Shown here piece after piece: positions 24,301 through 37,088 of a stretch of 64,000 nucleotides of DNA. The first letter of the stretch is position 1. Each line of letters opens with the position of its first letter. The DNA lies in assembly GCA_013398955.1 (NCBI GenBank), contig VWPU01011715.1, positions 1 through 64,000 of the forward strand, read 5' to 3'. The translations under genes were made by a program, and so were the position numbers. The stretch comes from Callaeas wilsoni (lineage: Eukaryota; Chordata; Aves; Passeriformes; Callaeidae). The notes under the pieces are model-generated. The model was not told the DNA's origin, did no database searches, and was given only the letters and a program-made list of their open reading frames with translations.

Positions 24301-27300
24301 GTAGTGAAAACTCTCTAACCCCCTGAAGTTTGCAATCCTCATCTAAAGTACTGTATACTCCATAAGTAAAACCTCCTGCCCCAGAAATCCAAGGGAGGGT
24401 GAAAGAACTCACTTGAAGGTTTGCCTCTTTGAAAAAGACCTAAGGAAAGAAAAAAAGGTCCATTTCAGGGCTCGCAGAATAAGAGTATTTAGATACTCCT
24501 CCTTAAGAAAGGACCCAGAGGCAAGCAAGGTTTGTGCCATAGTTTAAATCCAGGTTCCCAGGAAAACTTGCTTACAGAAAGATGAGAAGATCAGAGGATC
24601 ATTACTGCAGAGGATTCAGAGAAATTATCTCCTAATACACAGTTGAAGACAGAACTAGTCTTGGTCTCTCTTTGGCTTGAACCTCTACTAAAATTTAATG
24701 CTGACAAATCAAAAAGGGATATATCCAGAATCTGTAACCCTGATAAAAATGGGAAATCTGTATCATCTTAATCAAAGGATATGCCACCCTGAGCTGGATC
24801 TGTGTCTTGTCCCTTGGCCTCATATGACTCCTGTGTGCTAGAGGTTAAGGGTTTGTTAAAGAATATCGGTTTTGATTAAGTGTCACATATGGTGTAAAAC
24901 ATCCTCTTTATCACTGGCAGTGAAGGTTGGGGGCCAGATAGTGCCTTTTAGTGAGCTTCTAATATAAATTAGGTGTCTTAGGTAATGGGTGGTTTTCAGA
25001 CAGGATTGATCTTTCTATGGTCCAGTGAAAGTAGGTGTGTTTGGTGAGATGTCACAAAAGCAGCTTCCTGGCACCTATACTAATGGGCTGGTTACCCCTT
25101 TTGGAGTAGGACTTGAAAAATATAGCACAGGAATCCCCCCCCCCCCTCCCCCTTCCTAACTTTTTCATTTTCTTGATGTAATGGGCAAAGGTCTATATAT
25201 CCTTTACTCCTTTGGTATTTCAGTCCTTGTATTTGCAGTATCACTCAGTGAATCTTAAGCCACTCATCCTTTTAGTCACTTACACCTCCCTAAACTTGCA
25301 TGAACTTAAAGATGAAGTGGTTATGAGTAGACTGGGTTACTTACTATTTTTATCAGTGTACAACCTTTAAAGAAAAATGTATCAAGGACACCATCACCAC
25401 CACAACCAAATGATTTCTATTCCCCATTAAGTCCTTCTTGGAAACTTTGATGGCACAGAAACCTAAGAAGAACTGTAGAGATGTTAAACCCTAAGTTCCC
25501 CTGCCTCAAAAATAAGAGCAAACATGCATTTCTATAGACATCAAAACGTGTCTGTATTTTCCTCTTTATGAAGCAGAAATTCTCTCAGCTTTGTGCAAAG
25601 AGTGGCATGATCAAAAGCACAAACTGAGCACATGAGATCCAGAAGCTGTAGTGCAGAGTCTAACTACGGACCTCAGGTAAAGAGGGTATACACAAAATAA
25701 GCCTTTCCTTTATAGTTCATGGACATGTTGTAGTTAAAACTTTTCTGAAAAGTTTCCATGGGTTTATGAAGAAGCAAAAACATCAATGTTGGTATTGTGG
25801 GCTTATAAGCTCAGCTGCTGAACAAAATCCTCAAATCTTTAAATATGCAAGAATATGTCACAAACATTTTAATATTTCATTGCGTTTCTCACATACACAC
25901 TCATCACTGGAGCACTGGTAAATATCAAATTTGTTAAAAATATTTAGATAATTAAGATATAGAAGTTTATTCTGATTCTGGCCAGAAAGGTTTCCTTGGA
26001 CCCCGATTTACCTAACTGGGATAACAAAGATTTAAAGCACGATTACCCTTACTTTGCTTATAAAAGTGTATTTGTCTTTCGGCAGATATAGGCATATCAG
26101 TAACTCCAAGTAGAGTAGTTTCACTGCATACAGTGGGATCATTATGATTACAATTGCATTTGCCTGAAAACCATAAGAGAACTGGCCCTAGATACGGCCT
26201 TCCTTTTTGGTTATTTCAGATATGAAGCATAAAAACTCTTCTGTTATCATGGGACACATAGACAGCATTTTCTTTCTCCTATCTCAGGACCTCTCCTGCT
26301 TATTTTTTCTTATTTGATCATTGTTATAATGAAGTAGCTTTGTCAAAGTGTTTTTGAATATGTCTCATTAGAGATACTTTCCAAAAAATGGATTAACTAG
26401 TTGAAGTTCAGGTTTGGGTTTTTTGATACTGTCAGATGAAGGACACTAGTTCCTACATCCCACTTGGGTGGGGACTCCTAAGGAAACCAACGTCCTTGCC
26501 AGCCACTGGGGTCCTCAGCCAGGCCCCCAACAAGGCTCAGGCACTAAAATGCCTTTGGTCTCCTGGGCTGGTCTTTGAGCCCCAAAAAGAAAACAGCTCT
26601 GTTATTTTGAAGGTGCCCACTGTGACTGTCAGGAATAGCGTATGTCTTGATTTCTAATGCATTTAAAGGTATTTTGTCCCAAGTAAAGACATCTAGTCGA
26701 ATACAAATAACATATGTATTCTTACTGATTGCTAGAAATAATCCATGAGTACTTCTAAGATACAATCTGACACAGTATTAAAATACAAGTCCTGCAAATA
26801 GACCTCCACTGTCTTTGAAAATAGAACTACTGATTTTAGAGTGAACATACTCATCTCAGAGCACCTGCAATGCCAATGCCCTTCCAAACCATGCCAGGAG
26901 TTTACTTAGGAGATAAAACCACATTTTTCAAGCCTGTCTTAAATGACACCTCACGTTATTCCTCATGGAAGAACTGAAAAATGTTTCAAAACTGCAGTTT
27001 GCCAAAATAAGTCTTTTGCCCATCAGAAACACTCCCAGTCCTGCAGGAACAGTGGCACAGCAGCAGAGTTCCTGCGATGCTGAGCACCACTTAGCTTTGC
27101 CAATTTTCTGTCACTGGGACCATGCCATCAGGAGCACACAGGACACTTTGCAAAAGCTGATGCCAGAAGCAGGGGAGGAAGGCACAGCCACCACAGCAGA
27201 AGCACCCTGCAAGCTACCTGAGCTCTGGCAGGGCTGCCTTGAGAGCTGTAGGCAGCCTTGGGATCGCACCCTCTGACTCCCATCATCGTCCTAACTTCTT

Positions 27301-28984
27301 GTATTTTTAATTTGTTTTTTATGGCTCAGACATAATTTCAAAGTGCTCCTGTATCCTAGAACTAATGTTACATGTTAACAATGCCTGATTTGTCACGGGA
27401 GCACCCGCAACCATGCGGTGCTCACTGCTCCTCTACCAGGCACTGGGCTGGGGACTGGCACAGAGCCACAAGAGATTGCTGGTCGAGTTGCTTCTTCATC
27501 CTTTTCAAATGTACTTTCAAACAGTCTGGGAATTACTGAGTAAGAATGTTTCCAACAAGGATCCACTGGTTTATTCCCAGCTTGCCCTGTGTGTGTCAGC
27601 AGGGCAGGAGTAAATTAGCTATTTGCAGATCCAGGAGCAGCCTGTGCCTCCCTGCAGCCCCATTTATCCAGTGGAGAGGGGAGGTTGCGTGGGGCTTACC
27701 TTACACAGCCGGGATGGCAGCAGCAGCCCAGCAGTGCTTGCTGGCCTTCGTTACCATCCTCTGTTTCCCAGAGACATCAGCTCTATGGGGTCATGAGGAG
27801 CACACGACAGGATTCAGTGCCTGCCAGTTCATTTCCTCTGTTCCACAGCAAAATTACTGCAAAGACACATAGTAGAAATTTATCACTGCTGCAAAGAATT
27901 ATAGAAATATAGGAGGCTCTCCATGTATTTCTCCATATGGAAATTTTGTGCCTCCCTTGTGTTATTTAGATGGACAGAGAGAACAAGGGCTGAAAGGATA
28001 ACATTAAGCAGAAATTGCCTGAAAGATCAGTTCTAGATTTATTACTCTCTTTTTTGTGGTGATGCAAATACAAATTAATGAAAGCTATGACAAAGTGATT
28101 GGGTTCCTGGGGTTCCCCTGTTCATCCTGTGACCATCAGTGGGCTGATCTGGTGAACCAGCTGCCCTTGCCTGAGGTGTGAGGAAGGGGTGGTCCATTCT
28201 TTTCGGGGATGAAGCATGGAGAGAGCGGAAGATTTAAGACCCACTGCCATGGGGAGTTCATGTGGCCTTGCTGGTGGTCCTAATTAAATGTACAATAGCA
28301 CATCCTACTTGAAAGGGCAACCAACTTTAATGCCAAGACAGCCTAAAAAAGAGCAATTCAATGCAGTTTGATACCCCACCCTTTCTACATACCCCTATAA
28401 AGGGGCTCTCCTGCAGTCCTCACCAGTGCAAAATTGCTCTGTACAGAAGTGGCCCTTCCAGGGTCTGATGGTTTCCCATTTGTGAATGGAGGAGAGGAAA
28501 AATATGGCCCAAACCCCTTGACCTCTAAAGAACAATGGTTGCCAGTTCAAGGGACAATTTTCATGAAATGGAGTGTTAAATTGCTCAGCGTTCTCCCTAA
28601 GCACAAGGTCCCCGATTACTACCCTGCACCCACGTTGGGTTTATTAATTTCTAATTCCTATTAGTCTTCCTCCATTAGGTGAGAGAGGAGTGAGTTTCAG
28701 GTTCTGAGGTACAGATCCTCCTCTGCTGTGGAGACAAACCAGAGGCTGACCCCCTCCCACGGGAGCCCCGGCTGCTCTGGTCCCCAGGTGCCAGCCCCAA
28801 GCATCGCTGTGTCCGAGGCCTTTCCGAGCTGCATTTCAGCACCTCCGCTCCCGCAGGATCTCATGGTGCTTTGTGCCACTCCGGGGAGTGCTGGGCTTTG
28901 CCTGAGGCTCCTGTGGTGGCTGGTGACAGATGAGCTTGACAGCCTGCTCAGTCCAGGTGACTGAGCATTAGCTCGCCTGCGAGT
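21381..28984. other. Intergenic sequence, no gene recognised
   Basis: Long non-coding stretch. The longest frame, 172 codons on the plus strand at 23643-24161, has random-looking composition and no domain. A 17-C tract interrupted by one T lies at 25135-25152. No interspersed repeat or RNA gene was recognised. Confidence 0.5.
25135..25152. repeat. Poly(C) tract
   Basis: Twelve C residues, one T, then five C residues. It is a simple low-complexity run in otherwise mixed sequence and could form i-motif or G-quadruplex structures on either strand. Such tracts are also prone to sequencing length error. Confidence 0.9.
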
Positions 28985-29165
28985 GCAGGCGCTAAGTAAA
29001 TCTCATTCCTAATCCAAATTGCTTTTGATAAGAACAAAAGCTGTGTGCAAATGAATATTTCCATCTTATTTCAAATTCTAGGTTTCAACTGCAATATTAA
29101 TGCTATTTTACAGTGTAATTTACTTGTAATAATATGTCATTATTGTCATTTTACAGTTTTCTCTT
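28985..29165. promoter_or_regulatory. Candidate conserved non-coding tract
   Basis: AT-rich block with many developmental-factor-like cores: CCTAATCC, TGCAAATGAATATT, CAATATTAATG, TGTAATTTACTTGTAATAAT and GTCATTATTGTCATTTTACAG. There is no repeat signature and no coding potential. It starts abruptly beside the GC-rich GCTCGCCTGCGAGTGCAGGC hairpin-like sequence. The call rests on pattern recognition only, and a cross-species alignment would settle it. Confidence 0.25.
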
Positions 29166-29882
29166 AAAGTAGTAAAGAAAATGTTTTAAAAGGAATAAAT
29201 AGCTGGAGCACAAATCTCCATTCAGCCTAAGAATCTGTGCTCTCCCGTCAGAATGGCACGTAATTGAAAACAATGCTATCCCCAATGGGCTAAACACTCC
29301 AGTCATTAACTCATTTTTATTTTGGGATAAAAGGGTATGCTTACAGCTTTTTTTCCCAAATAGTAAATAGAAATTAAACATTTCTCTTTCTTTCCCAGAA
29401 TGGCATCTGCCAGTGAAGCCAGAGATGACCTCTAACATTTTGCACAAGTGCATCTCAAACCAGCACCCTGGTGTTGGACACAAACCTCCTCCAGAGGTTT
29501 GGGTTTCCTGCAACACAGCATGTAAAAGGTGGCTTGCACTAGCAGAAGTGTCCTTATTACCTGGTGACAGGTTCCTGAGCAGCAGGTGACTGCACTGCTG
29601 GCTTGGTAGGAATTGCAGAAAACTCAGGCAACCTTCAGAGGCCAGGCTGTGTGCAAGGGACGGAGGTGACACAAGAAGGCAGCACCACTTAACGGAGATG
29701 ACGTACGTCACACGCGTAACTGCAAACCACCTGTGTTTCCATCTCTCCTGTATAACTGTGGATGAAAACTGATGCACTACTAGTACCCTTGAGGACTGAG
29801 AGAACCCATCAAAGACTGTCACAGATGTCTCGTCCTTCTCCAGGAGGATTCCTACCACTCTTCCCCCATCGTGACACTCCAC
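29151..29882 (-). other. Long open frame (243 codons), coding status doubtful
   Basis: The longest open frame in the window, ATG to stop on the minus strand. I do not recognise a family. Composition is rich in Leu, Ser, Cys and His without obvious heptads, transmembrane pattern or catalytic motif. The last 70 residues overlap sequence that looks regulatory and AT-rich. No convincing poly(A) signal or promoter flanks it. Most probably a chance frame, recorded because of its length. Confidence 0.12.
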
Positions 29883-31585
29883 AGACTGACGAGGTCAAGG
29901 CTATTTCAGATCCGATTGGTCAGGAGGGTGTAGGTTACACATCAATTGTCTCCTGCAGGCTGGGAGTTTATCCCAGCAGCAACTGTTGTTGAGCAGCTGT
30001 GAGATTTATGCCACATTTCCAAAAATATGATTTCTCAGTGTGATCTCTGTCTGAATTCGGCAGAAAAATATGTAATGGCTGGCAAAACATTAGTAAATAA
30101 AAGCAGATCAAGATGATGTTGTTACAATAACAGATTACATTACTATTCCCTGTCCTTAGGAAAACCCTGATTAGACCAAGATCCTCATGGGGTCTTATGA
30201 ATAAGTCAGGAAGGGGCTCTAATGACCCCGTGTGAGAGCGCATGAGCTGCAGCGCAGCCAGCGAGGTGCCAGGTGCCTCTCAGAAGCAGGCACTAGCCTG
30301 CTGGATGACTAACAGCACTTATCACAGGGGGGTTGTTGATTTTCGTTAATAATTTGGGACAGATTTTCTGCTAATATAAACTAGTACTGCTCTATTGAAG
30401 CCGGGAGAATGCTGTCAATTTATAACAGCAAAAACTGACCCTTGATCTATTTTTAATCCCTTTATCAGTCATTATCTTTTTGAAGAAGTGTACCTCAGTC
30501 TGAATACTCCCCACTACAGAGAAAAGCAACAGACTTTTCTTGTTAATCAGTATATGGGAAACTCCAATAGCTGAAGTATGCTTCCACCTTTGCAAGCACA
30601 TCTAGCATTGATTGCTGATCTTATATCTTGAAATGCATAATTACTGAACTAAGAGAAAATTACTTTTTGCTTGTGAGTGTCAGGACAGCTCTGAATCCAT
30701 GAATGACTCACCCTCAGGCACTGGTGTTTAATTTATGAGTTATTTATCTCCTTGCACACACCCCAGCACAAACAATTATACTTAGTAATTTGTTGATCTT
30801 ATCAAGGCTGTTTGATGTTAGTATTGCTACCTCCAATAGCGCTTGTGCTTTGAAACTTAAACAGGATTTATAACCAAATTTGGATACTTTGCACATGATT
30901 CATATTACAAGGAAGTTTAACTCTTCAGCAACTAGAGGGTTTTGTATGCAATTTTCAAAGAATCTTTTGCTGACAGATTTGGCAAGGTGGCCCTTCAGGA
31001 GCATGAGAGCCCCTGGTTGGAGCTAGTTCTGTCCTTACACAGCATGGGTGAGTGCTCCTAGCACAGGACAAGGGAAGGGATGAGTCCTGGGCCCAGGCCC
31101 GAGCAGCAGCACCGGCTCCGTGCCCCTGCCCATGCCTGGGGCCAGCTGCAGTGGCCTGCTGAGGTCAAACCCCCCAGTTTTCACATGCAGGGTCTTCCCT
31201 CAGAGCCTGTACCGCCCTGGCTTGCTCCTGGGAACCTTTTTATCTGGGCAACAGCCTTCCTCATTATTAAGCAAGAGCTCTACCAGCCTTTAAACTCTTA
31301 CAAGTTTGCTAGGAGTCAAGCTCTCTGAGCCCCTTTGCACAATGTAACTCCGTCTGCTGCCAGGTGCAGGCACCACACCTGGGCCGCACGCGCTCGCCTC
31401 AGGCTGTGCTTCGGGGGCAGGCAGCTCCTCCGAGGCCACGGCAACGGGGGGTGAAGGTCTTCACAAACGGGTTTCCCAAATCGCCCTCATAAACCCTCCT
31501 CCCTCCCCCTTGCATGCTGCTGCGATCATTACACCAAAATACAGCAAGTGAACTCGGTATCAGAGGTACAAGCAGTGCAGGGGTT
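29883..31585. other. Intergenic sequence with an enhancer-like AT-rich block
   Basis: No gene recognised. About 30590-30905 is dense in motif cores such as GCATAATTACTGAAC, TTTAATTTATGAGTTATTTA, AACAATTATACTTAGTAATT and CTTATCAAGG. It lacks repeat features, which again resembles a conserved enhancer. 31080-31200 and 31360-31450 are GC-rich patches with some CpG and no gene. Confidence 0.3.
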
Positions 31586-31905
31586 TCACAGAATCACAGA
31601 ATGGGTCGGGTTGGCAGAGACCTCAAAGATCGAATTCCAACCCCTGGCTTTGGACAGGGACATCTTCCATCACACCAGGCTGCTCAAAGCCCCACCCAGC
31701 CTAGCCCTGAACACTTCCAGGGATGAGGCATTCACAGCTTCCACTGCCTCACCACCCTCATAGTGAAGCATTTTTACCTAATATCTAATCCCAATCTCTT
31801 CCAGTTTAAAGCCATTGTCCCTTGTTCTGTCCCTACAAGCCCTTCTAAAAATTAATTTACCTCAGGTCTTTCCATGCTCAAGTACCTTGAGGCCTGGTGA
31901 TGCTG
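31586..31905 (-). mobile_element. CR1 LINE 3'UTR fragment, reverse orientation
   Basis: Begins TCACAGAATCACAGAATGG, the reverse complement of the CR1 3' octamer end. GGTTGGCAGAGACCTCAAAG, CCAACCCCTGGC and ACCAGGCTGCTCAAAGCCCC follow, then TTTTTACCTAATATCTAATC and CCATTGTCCCTTGTTCTGTC. These are the standard ordered blocks of a reverse-strand avian CR1 tail. It is truncated before the ORF2 coding part, and the boundary on the right is approximate. Confidence 0.93.
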
Positions 31906-34900
31906 CCCGGGAGGGGTGGAGGGTCTCTGCCTGTGGCTGTGGCGGGGCTCTGCAGCCAGTGCTCCCCACTCCCAGCTCTGCTGGGATGGGCCTGGGTCAC
32001 TGGGGATGAAAACACCATCAACACAGAGCAGTACTTCTTCCATCCCCACTCTTACCAAAATAGCCCTTGGTATGTTGTTGATTTGTGTTTGGAGAAATCC
32101 CCAATCCCCATCTGCCTTTTCAATTCCCCTGCCGTGCAGAGTTCCTGCCCCTCAGGGCCCAGCAGTGCTGAAGCCAAAGCTCTTTCCCTCCCACAGCAGC
32201 AGCAGCAGCAGAGCTGCCAAGGGCAGGAAACCCCCATGTTCGGGCTCAGCCAGCCCCAGGCTGCCCGGCACTGACTTTCCGAGACTCAGGTGCACGTATT
32301 TTGTTCACTTCCACGTCCCACACGCCTTGCAACAGCGGCAGATTTGATTTGCTGTGTGGTTTATCAGTTTCTGTGCTGAGCACACACATTTTGCATGCAG
32401 AAAATAAAACGCTGCAGGCATTAACTGCACAGAGCCACAATGAGCTCTGATGGCAGCACCGACCCAGCCCCGCTCCTGACAGCAAGCACACACATGAAAC
32501 ATTCCTCAATATGCAACACGCTGCCATACGTGTCTATTCCCATGGATCCGGAACGGGCACTGCCCGTGCAGAGGAGCCAAGAAATAACTGCTCCAAAGAC
32601 AGCCTTGAAATGCAGAATTTACTTTAAAACTTTCTAAGCCCAACCAGCACACCGCTATTTCAATCCACAGGGATACTGTGATGAATACCATCACTTCAAT
32701 TTTTTTAAAAGCCTCCAGTGGTTTTCCTGTTTTAATTGAAGTGAAATTGTGGAACAGTGTAATCAAACATTTGGAATTAGTATGGGGGGAGTAAAAGCTA
32801 AAAGAAGTGATTATTAGTTTTAAACAATTACAAATTTCTAATGACTTTCCCTGCTTCATCCTCTGTGAGTTGTGAGTGGAGAGAAATGGTAAAATTTAGC
32901 TAATATTGTTCAAACTTCGCCAGACACATTGCTCTTTCAAAAAGCAATGTTATGGTCCTATCCTGCAGCTGGTAGAATAAATAGAGTTTAAACCACCCAC
33001 TGGAATGGGGCATGGAGTGTCCCTGCCTCAGTAAGGACCAGCAGAGCTGAGCAAGGGCAGTTTGAACAAGCCTGGCAGCCACAAGAACATGAAACACTGC
33101 ACCAGGATCGCACCTCCCTGATGTTTGTGAAGCTGCAAGGGTGACTTGCCAGCTTGCTGGAGCAGAGCAGGGAGGGGAGCTTGGGGACACATGGCCTGAG
33201 CAGGGCTGTCCCTGCCCGCAGCCAGCACCACCGGGCAACAGCATCAATAAAGTGCCAGGAGGCGTTCAGCAAAGCGACCCCAGCTGCAGTGCTGCCACTC
33301 CAGCTGCAAGCCTGTTCTGTGGGAAAGGAGCAAAGGAAAATACGGCTTACGGCATGGCGCCTCCAAAGCAGGCACTCTGCCATACAGAGTCCTTGACAGG
33401 CCCTGTGGGCTGGGAAGAGATCAGGGTGAATTTGAGTGGTGAAAGAGAAAAGGCAGATGGAAAGCTGCAGCAGGTAAGAGAGGATCCTTCAGGAAAAGTA
33501 AATCCTTGAAAACAACTGTGGCAATTCTACCAATCTCTACAGGGCTGGACACAGTCAACGAAAGAACAAACAGACATGAAGTTACGACAGTTCTTCTACA
33601 TTTTATGATACATCGTTCCACACAGCAAGACCAAACCTGCTTCCCGTGTGTTATCAGGAAATGCCTATTAGGACAGAAAACTGTATCTTATACATGATGT
33701 ACCTACGGGTACAAATAGCCTTCAAAAGTCAAATTTCTGTGCTTTTTATGCTTAATGGTCTGAAATGTCACATCTTGGGGTCCCCAAGCACATCACCTTG
33801 ATATTGCTATTGATTCTGCCAAAAGCCAACAGCAGTAAGCCCTTGCCTACAGCACTGTTTTTATTTGACCAGGAACATACCTTTAAAAGTGAACCTCATC
33901 ACACCTCTTCACACGCACACACTCCCTGCCTGCTCTGCACCACACAGGACTCTCACAACAGGCAAACTAGCTACTCCTTGGGTATTTTACAGCAAACTGC
34001 TTGAGACTGAAGTGGAAATGGCCTTCCTAACTCCTCACGGGACCAGCCTGCCACTAGCCCAAGCAGCCCCTCAAGTACATGCCATGGGAGCATCAGGTCC
34101 CCCAGCCAACTGCTTCACTCTCCAGATCTACTCCGACAGAGTAAGCCTGAGGGGCAGTGCAGGCACAGGTGCTTTCACTGCCATCTCCACCTCTCTGGGG
34201 CGCTCTCTTTTGGTAGCCTGGAGGCTGGTAGCAGCCTTTTCCCTGTTCCCCTAGTGTTTGTTTGATCCCAGAAACATGCCGTCAGTGTCACGGCTGTTAG
34301 ACACTGAGGAATGCCAAGTGAAGAAGAGGGGTCAGTACTCCTCCTCCCTTGCAAAATTCCCTACTGTCTGTATTTTGGAAGAGCAGTGCCTACAATGCTT
34401 TTTCATCCTTCTCTGACTGGAGAAACAACATGTCTCCTACCCACTGCCACCACGCCAGTGGTACAGGAAAGTGTGCACACAGATTCCACTTTTGTTTTCT
34501 TAAATAGCAAATGTGAGTAGGATGGATATGCTGCACCTGGAGTACCCTGTGCAGGTTGAAATGCATAAATAATGTGTGCTTAGCTTAAGTTAAATCACAA
34601 TTATATTTAAAACAGAGTGCTTTACATTTGCTACATATATCTACAAATTTTAAGGAGTTGTACATCTTGCATAAACCCACTAAGGAGAAACATGGGCTAC
34701 ACATATTTAACACGGCAGTTGTCACCGGTGATAGAAATAATAGCTTATCAGATTATTCTTTTAATAAAATTTGTTATTACTCTGAATAATTTATTAGCTT
34801 CAATATTTAAAAGAACCTAGTTAAACAGCTGAAGAGAACTATTCAAGCAAATTAGTAAACTAAATACAAAACATTACAGAATATATATTTTCTAAGATGT

Positions 34901-36564
34901 GGTAAACATCTAATTTTCTATTTTCAGGATATTGTAGCAACTTCAAAAAACCCTGTCTACCAAGAACAACTTCGTTTGATTTTTAATTATTTTTAGAACA
35001 GGGAGGTATCATGTAGTACACACAATCACACAGAAACAATTCAGGGCCATGGGAGTATTTTGGAAACCAGAACAAATTTCAGCCAGGACAAGAGAACACA
35101 TTTCAGTGGGTATTAGTGCAGTAAAGAGGTTACTTCTCTTTCAGCAGCACACATACTCCACTTCTCACTCACCTTTCATTGTGTCTAAAACCCAGCATGA
35201 GCCCTTCTCTGTTACTAGCACCTTGCTGACTTCCAAGAGAAACAGGTAGGCTCTGTTTTCTTTTGGATTTGACTTTTAACACAAGATTTGATGGTCCTAA
35301 TCTTTTCTCAATTATGTAACATCAAAATAATGCCAGGAACAAATACTAGCCGCACCAGGGAGATAATACAGAAGAGAATTTCAAGGGCTCCAAAACATCC
35401 GAAGCCTTAATTTCACTACTCTACAATACCGTCCCTGCTCCTGCCACCATGAAAAAAGGAGATGCTCTTTAAAACAAAATCAACAACTATATGTTGAAGT
35501 CATCTGCCCTCCCTCTTTCTCTTTGGTGCAATTAAAGGCACGATGCCAACTTTTCGACAATGAGGCTCGTGGCTCTGGCTGGAGCATGTGTTACTCTCTC
35601 AGAAATGAGCAATGACGCCCAAAGGCGGCATCTTGCGGGAATGTCTCGGAGCAGGATGCGACCAGCGCTCCCCGTGCCTTACACACAGCGGGGGTTAGCC
35701 AGCGGCAAGCTGCCTTTTCCAAGTTCATAGCTAGTGAATCTATCACCACGACACAAGAAGCCTGGCACACCAACAAGCCACAGGCAACAGCAGCATCTCT
35801 CCCAGCCCTGACCCCACTGAACCTGTAGCTGAAACCCCCGGCACATGGGCACTCAGACAAAGCCAGGCTGTTTTAAACACACTAAACATACTGTGAGAAA
35901 GGGCAGTTCTACACCTCATATTTCAAGAACAAACTTGGTTTTATTTTTGCCAACACCTTATTTTTCTGTTACACAGAGTGACCAGCTCTCCTTCGTGCTT
36001 AAAAAGTAAAGAGGTAAAAAAGGTACTCCCAGATGCAACCTCATTTCAGCAGAACAACTTACCTATCCAGCACAGCATGACCTCTTCCTTCACAGCACTA
36101 TCTGTGTCACCCTCCACTGGCCTCAAAACCAGACCTGAGAGGACAACACATAACATCAGGGACTACTGCTCCTGCCTGATTTATTAATTTCAAGGCAAGA
36201 GTGAAATACTTGTTCAAAATTATTTGAACAAAAAAGCTTCAGTCTCACAGATAACATGATTTTTCTACATATATTTCCTCTCTCCAGTAAAAATCAGTTA
36301 TGCTCCCATCATTATTACCCTTAGTATCATCTTTCAGTGAACGTCCATCTACAAATTCATTAACTTTTTTGAGGCAAATCATTGGCATCCTAATCTTCTG
36401 ATTCCCATGAAAGACTCACTTTCAAGATACAATTGCAGCTGCCCCACACTGCCAGTTACTGTATCATACACGTCTTAAAATTCTGTAATCAGCATCCACC
36501 AGGTGCCGTATCGCATTCAGCACACCACAGTCAGTCAATACAGACATCCCCAAACACACCAAGG
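31906..36564. other. Intergenic sequence between the CR1 copy and the OLA1 3' end
   Basis: No gene recognised. A (CAG)6 tract is at 32194-32212. About 32640-32860 is an AT-rich block with TTTTAATTGAAGTG, GTGATTATTAGTTTTAAACAATTAC and similar cores that looks enhancer-like. The remainder is ordinary mixed sequence with short overlapping frames and no recognised repeats. Confidence 0.4.
32194..32212. repeat. (CAG)6 trinucleotide repeat
   Basis: Six CAG units in GC-rich sequence. It lies inside chance frames on both strands but in no recognised gene, so it is not evidence for a polyglutamine protein. Confidence 0.85.
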
Positions 36565-36986
36565 CTGGTTTTGTCAAATGTTTTATTGAGTGTAGACATC
36601 TGGAGTACTGTAAAACATGCATTATCTGTAGATTCAAAAAGGAGCAAGCCACATTGTCCTCACTGTCAAACGTGTCAGGCTTGGCATACATGATGGAGAT
36701 TAATGAAGTATCATGAGAGTAATATGGTTCCCGAAAAGCTTCTACAATTTGGAGTAGGGTCTTAATCGTTTGAAATGCAAAGCTGTTCACATTTAGTGAA
36801 CTTGCATGTTTGCTGGAGGTGCCATATTTTAATTCAAAACAAACAAGAATAATTTTACTGGGGGGAAGGGAGGTTCCCTAGGTAGAAACTGTATGCTTTT
36901 TGTTTCCAGATATTCCAATTCCAAATAAAAATTCATATGCTTTTTGAAGCAGCACAGTTCATTTCTGAGCGAACAACATCTGATAT
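36565..36986 (-). other. OLA1: OLA1 3'UTR
   Basis: About 420 bases from the stop codon to the inferred cleavage site. It continues directly from the last coding exon without an obvious further splice. No repeat is seen in it. The left end is set by the poly(A) signal and may vary by several bases. Confidence 0.75.
36582..36587 (-). terminator. OLA1: OLA1 poly(A) signal
   Basis: AATAAA on the minus strand, 400 bases after the OLA1 stop codon. About 20 bases further on comes the GT-rich TTGGTGTGTTTGGGGATGTCTG, a good downstream element. Cleavage is therefore expected near 36565. It is the only AATAAA between the stop codon and this point on that strand. Confidence 0.8.
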
Positions 36987-37088
36987 TCATTTCTTCTTGG
37001 GTTGTTGAGGTGTATTAAATTTAAAGAAGATAATATCTCCATCCTCTACTACGTAATTTCTGCCTTGTTGTCTGTATTTTCCAGCAGC
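36987..37088 (-). CDS. OLA1: OLA1 last coding exon (TGS domain end and C-terminus)
   Basis: Encodes 33 residues plus a TGA stop, corresponding to human residues 364-396. It reads [20 protein letters not shown], then [13 protein letters not shown]. This is the end of the TGS domain, whose final strand carries the VEDGDII motif (the GD turn is near-universal in TGS folds), and the short lysine-rich C-terminal tail. The acceptor is TTTACAG just before GCTGCTGG, entered in phase 0. Compared with human, Ile in NYIVEDGD is Val here, a conservative change. The exon is intact. Confidence 0.97.
   Translation of the reverse strand, partial: AAGKYRQQGRNYVVEDGDIIFFKFNTPQQPKKK

Noticed and set aside
32194..32212. 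(CAG)6 as a polyglutamine gene
   Set aside because: No gene context. The surrounding frames are chance and shift between strands.
35130..35162. CAGCAGCACACATACT, reminiscent of the start of U6 snRNA
   Set aside because: Only a 15-base resemblance. The sequence that follows does not continue as U6, so it is coincidence and not a pseudogene.
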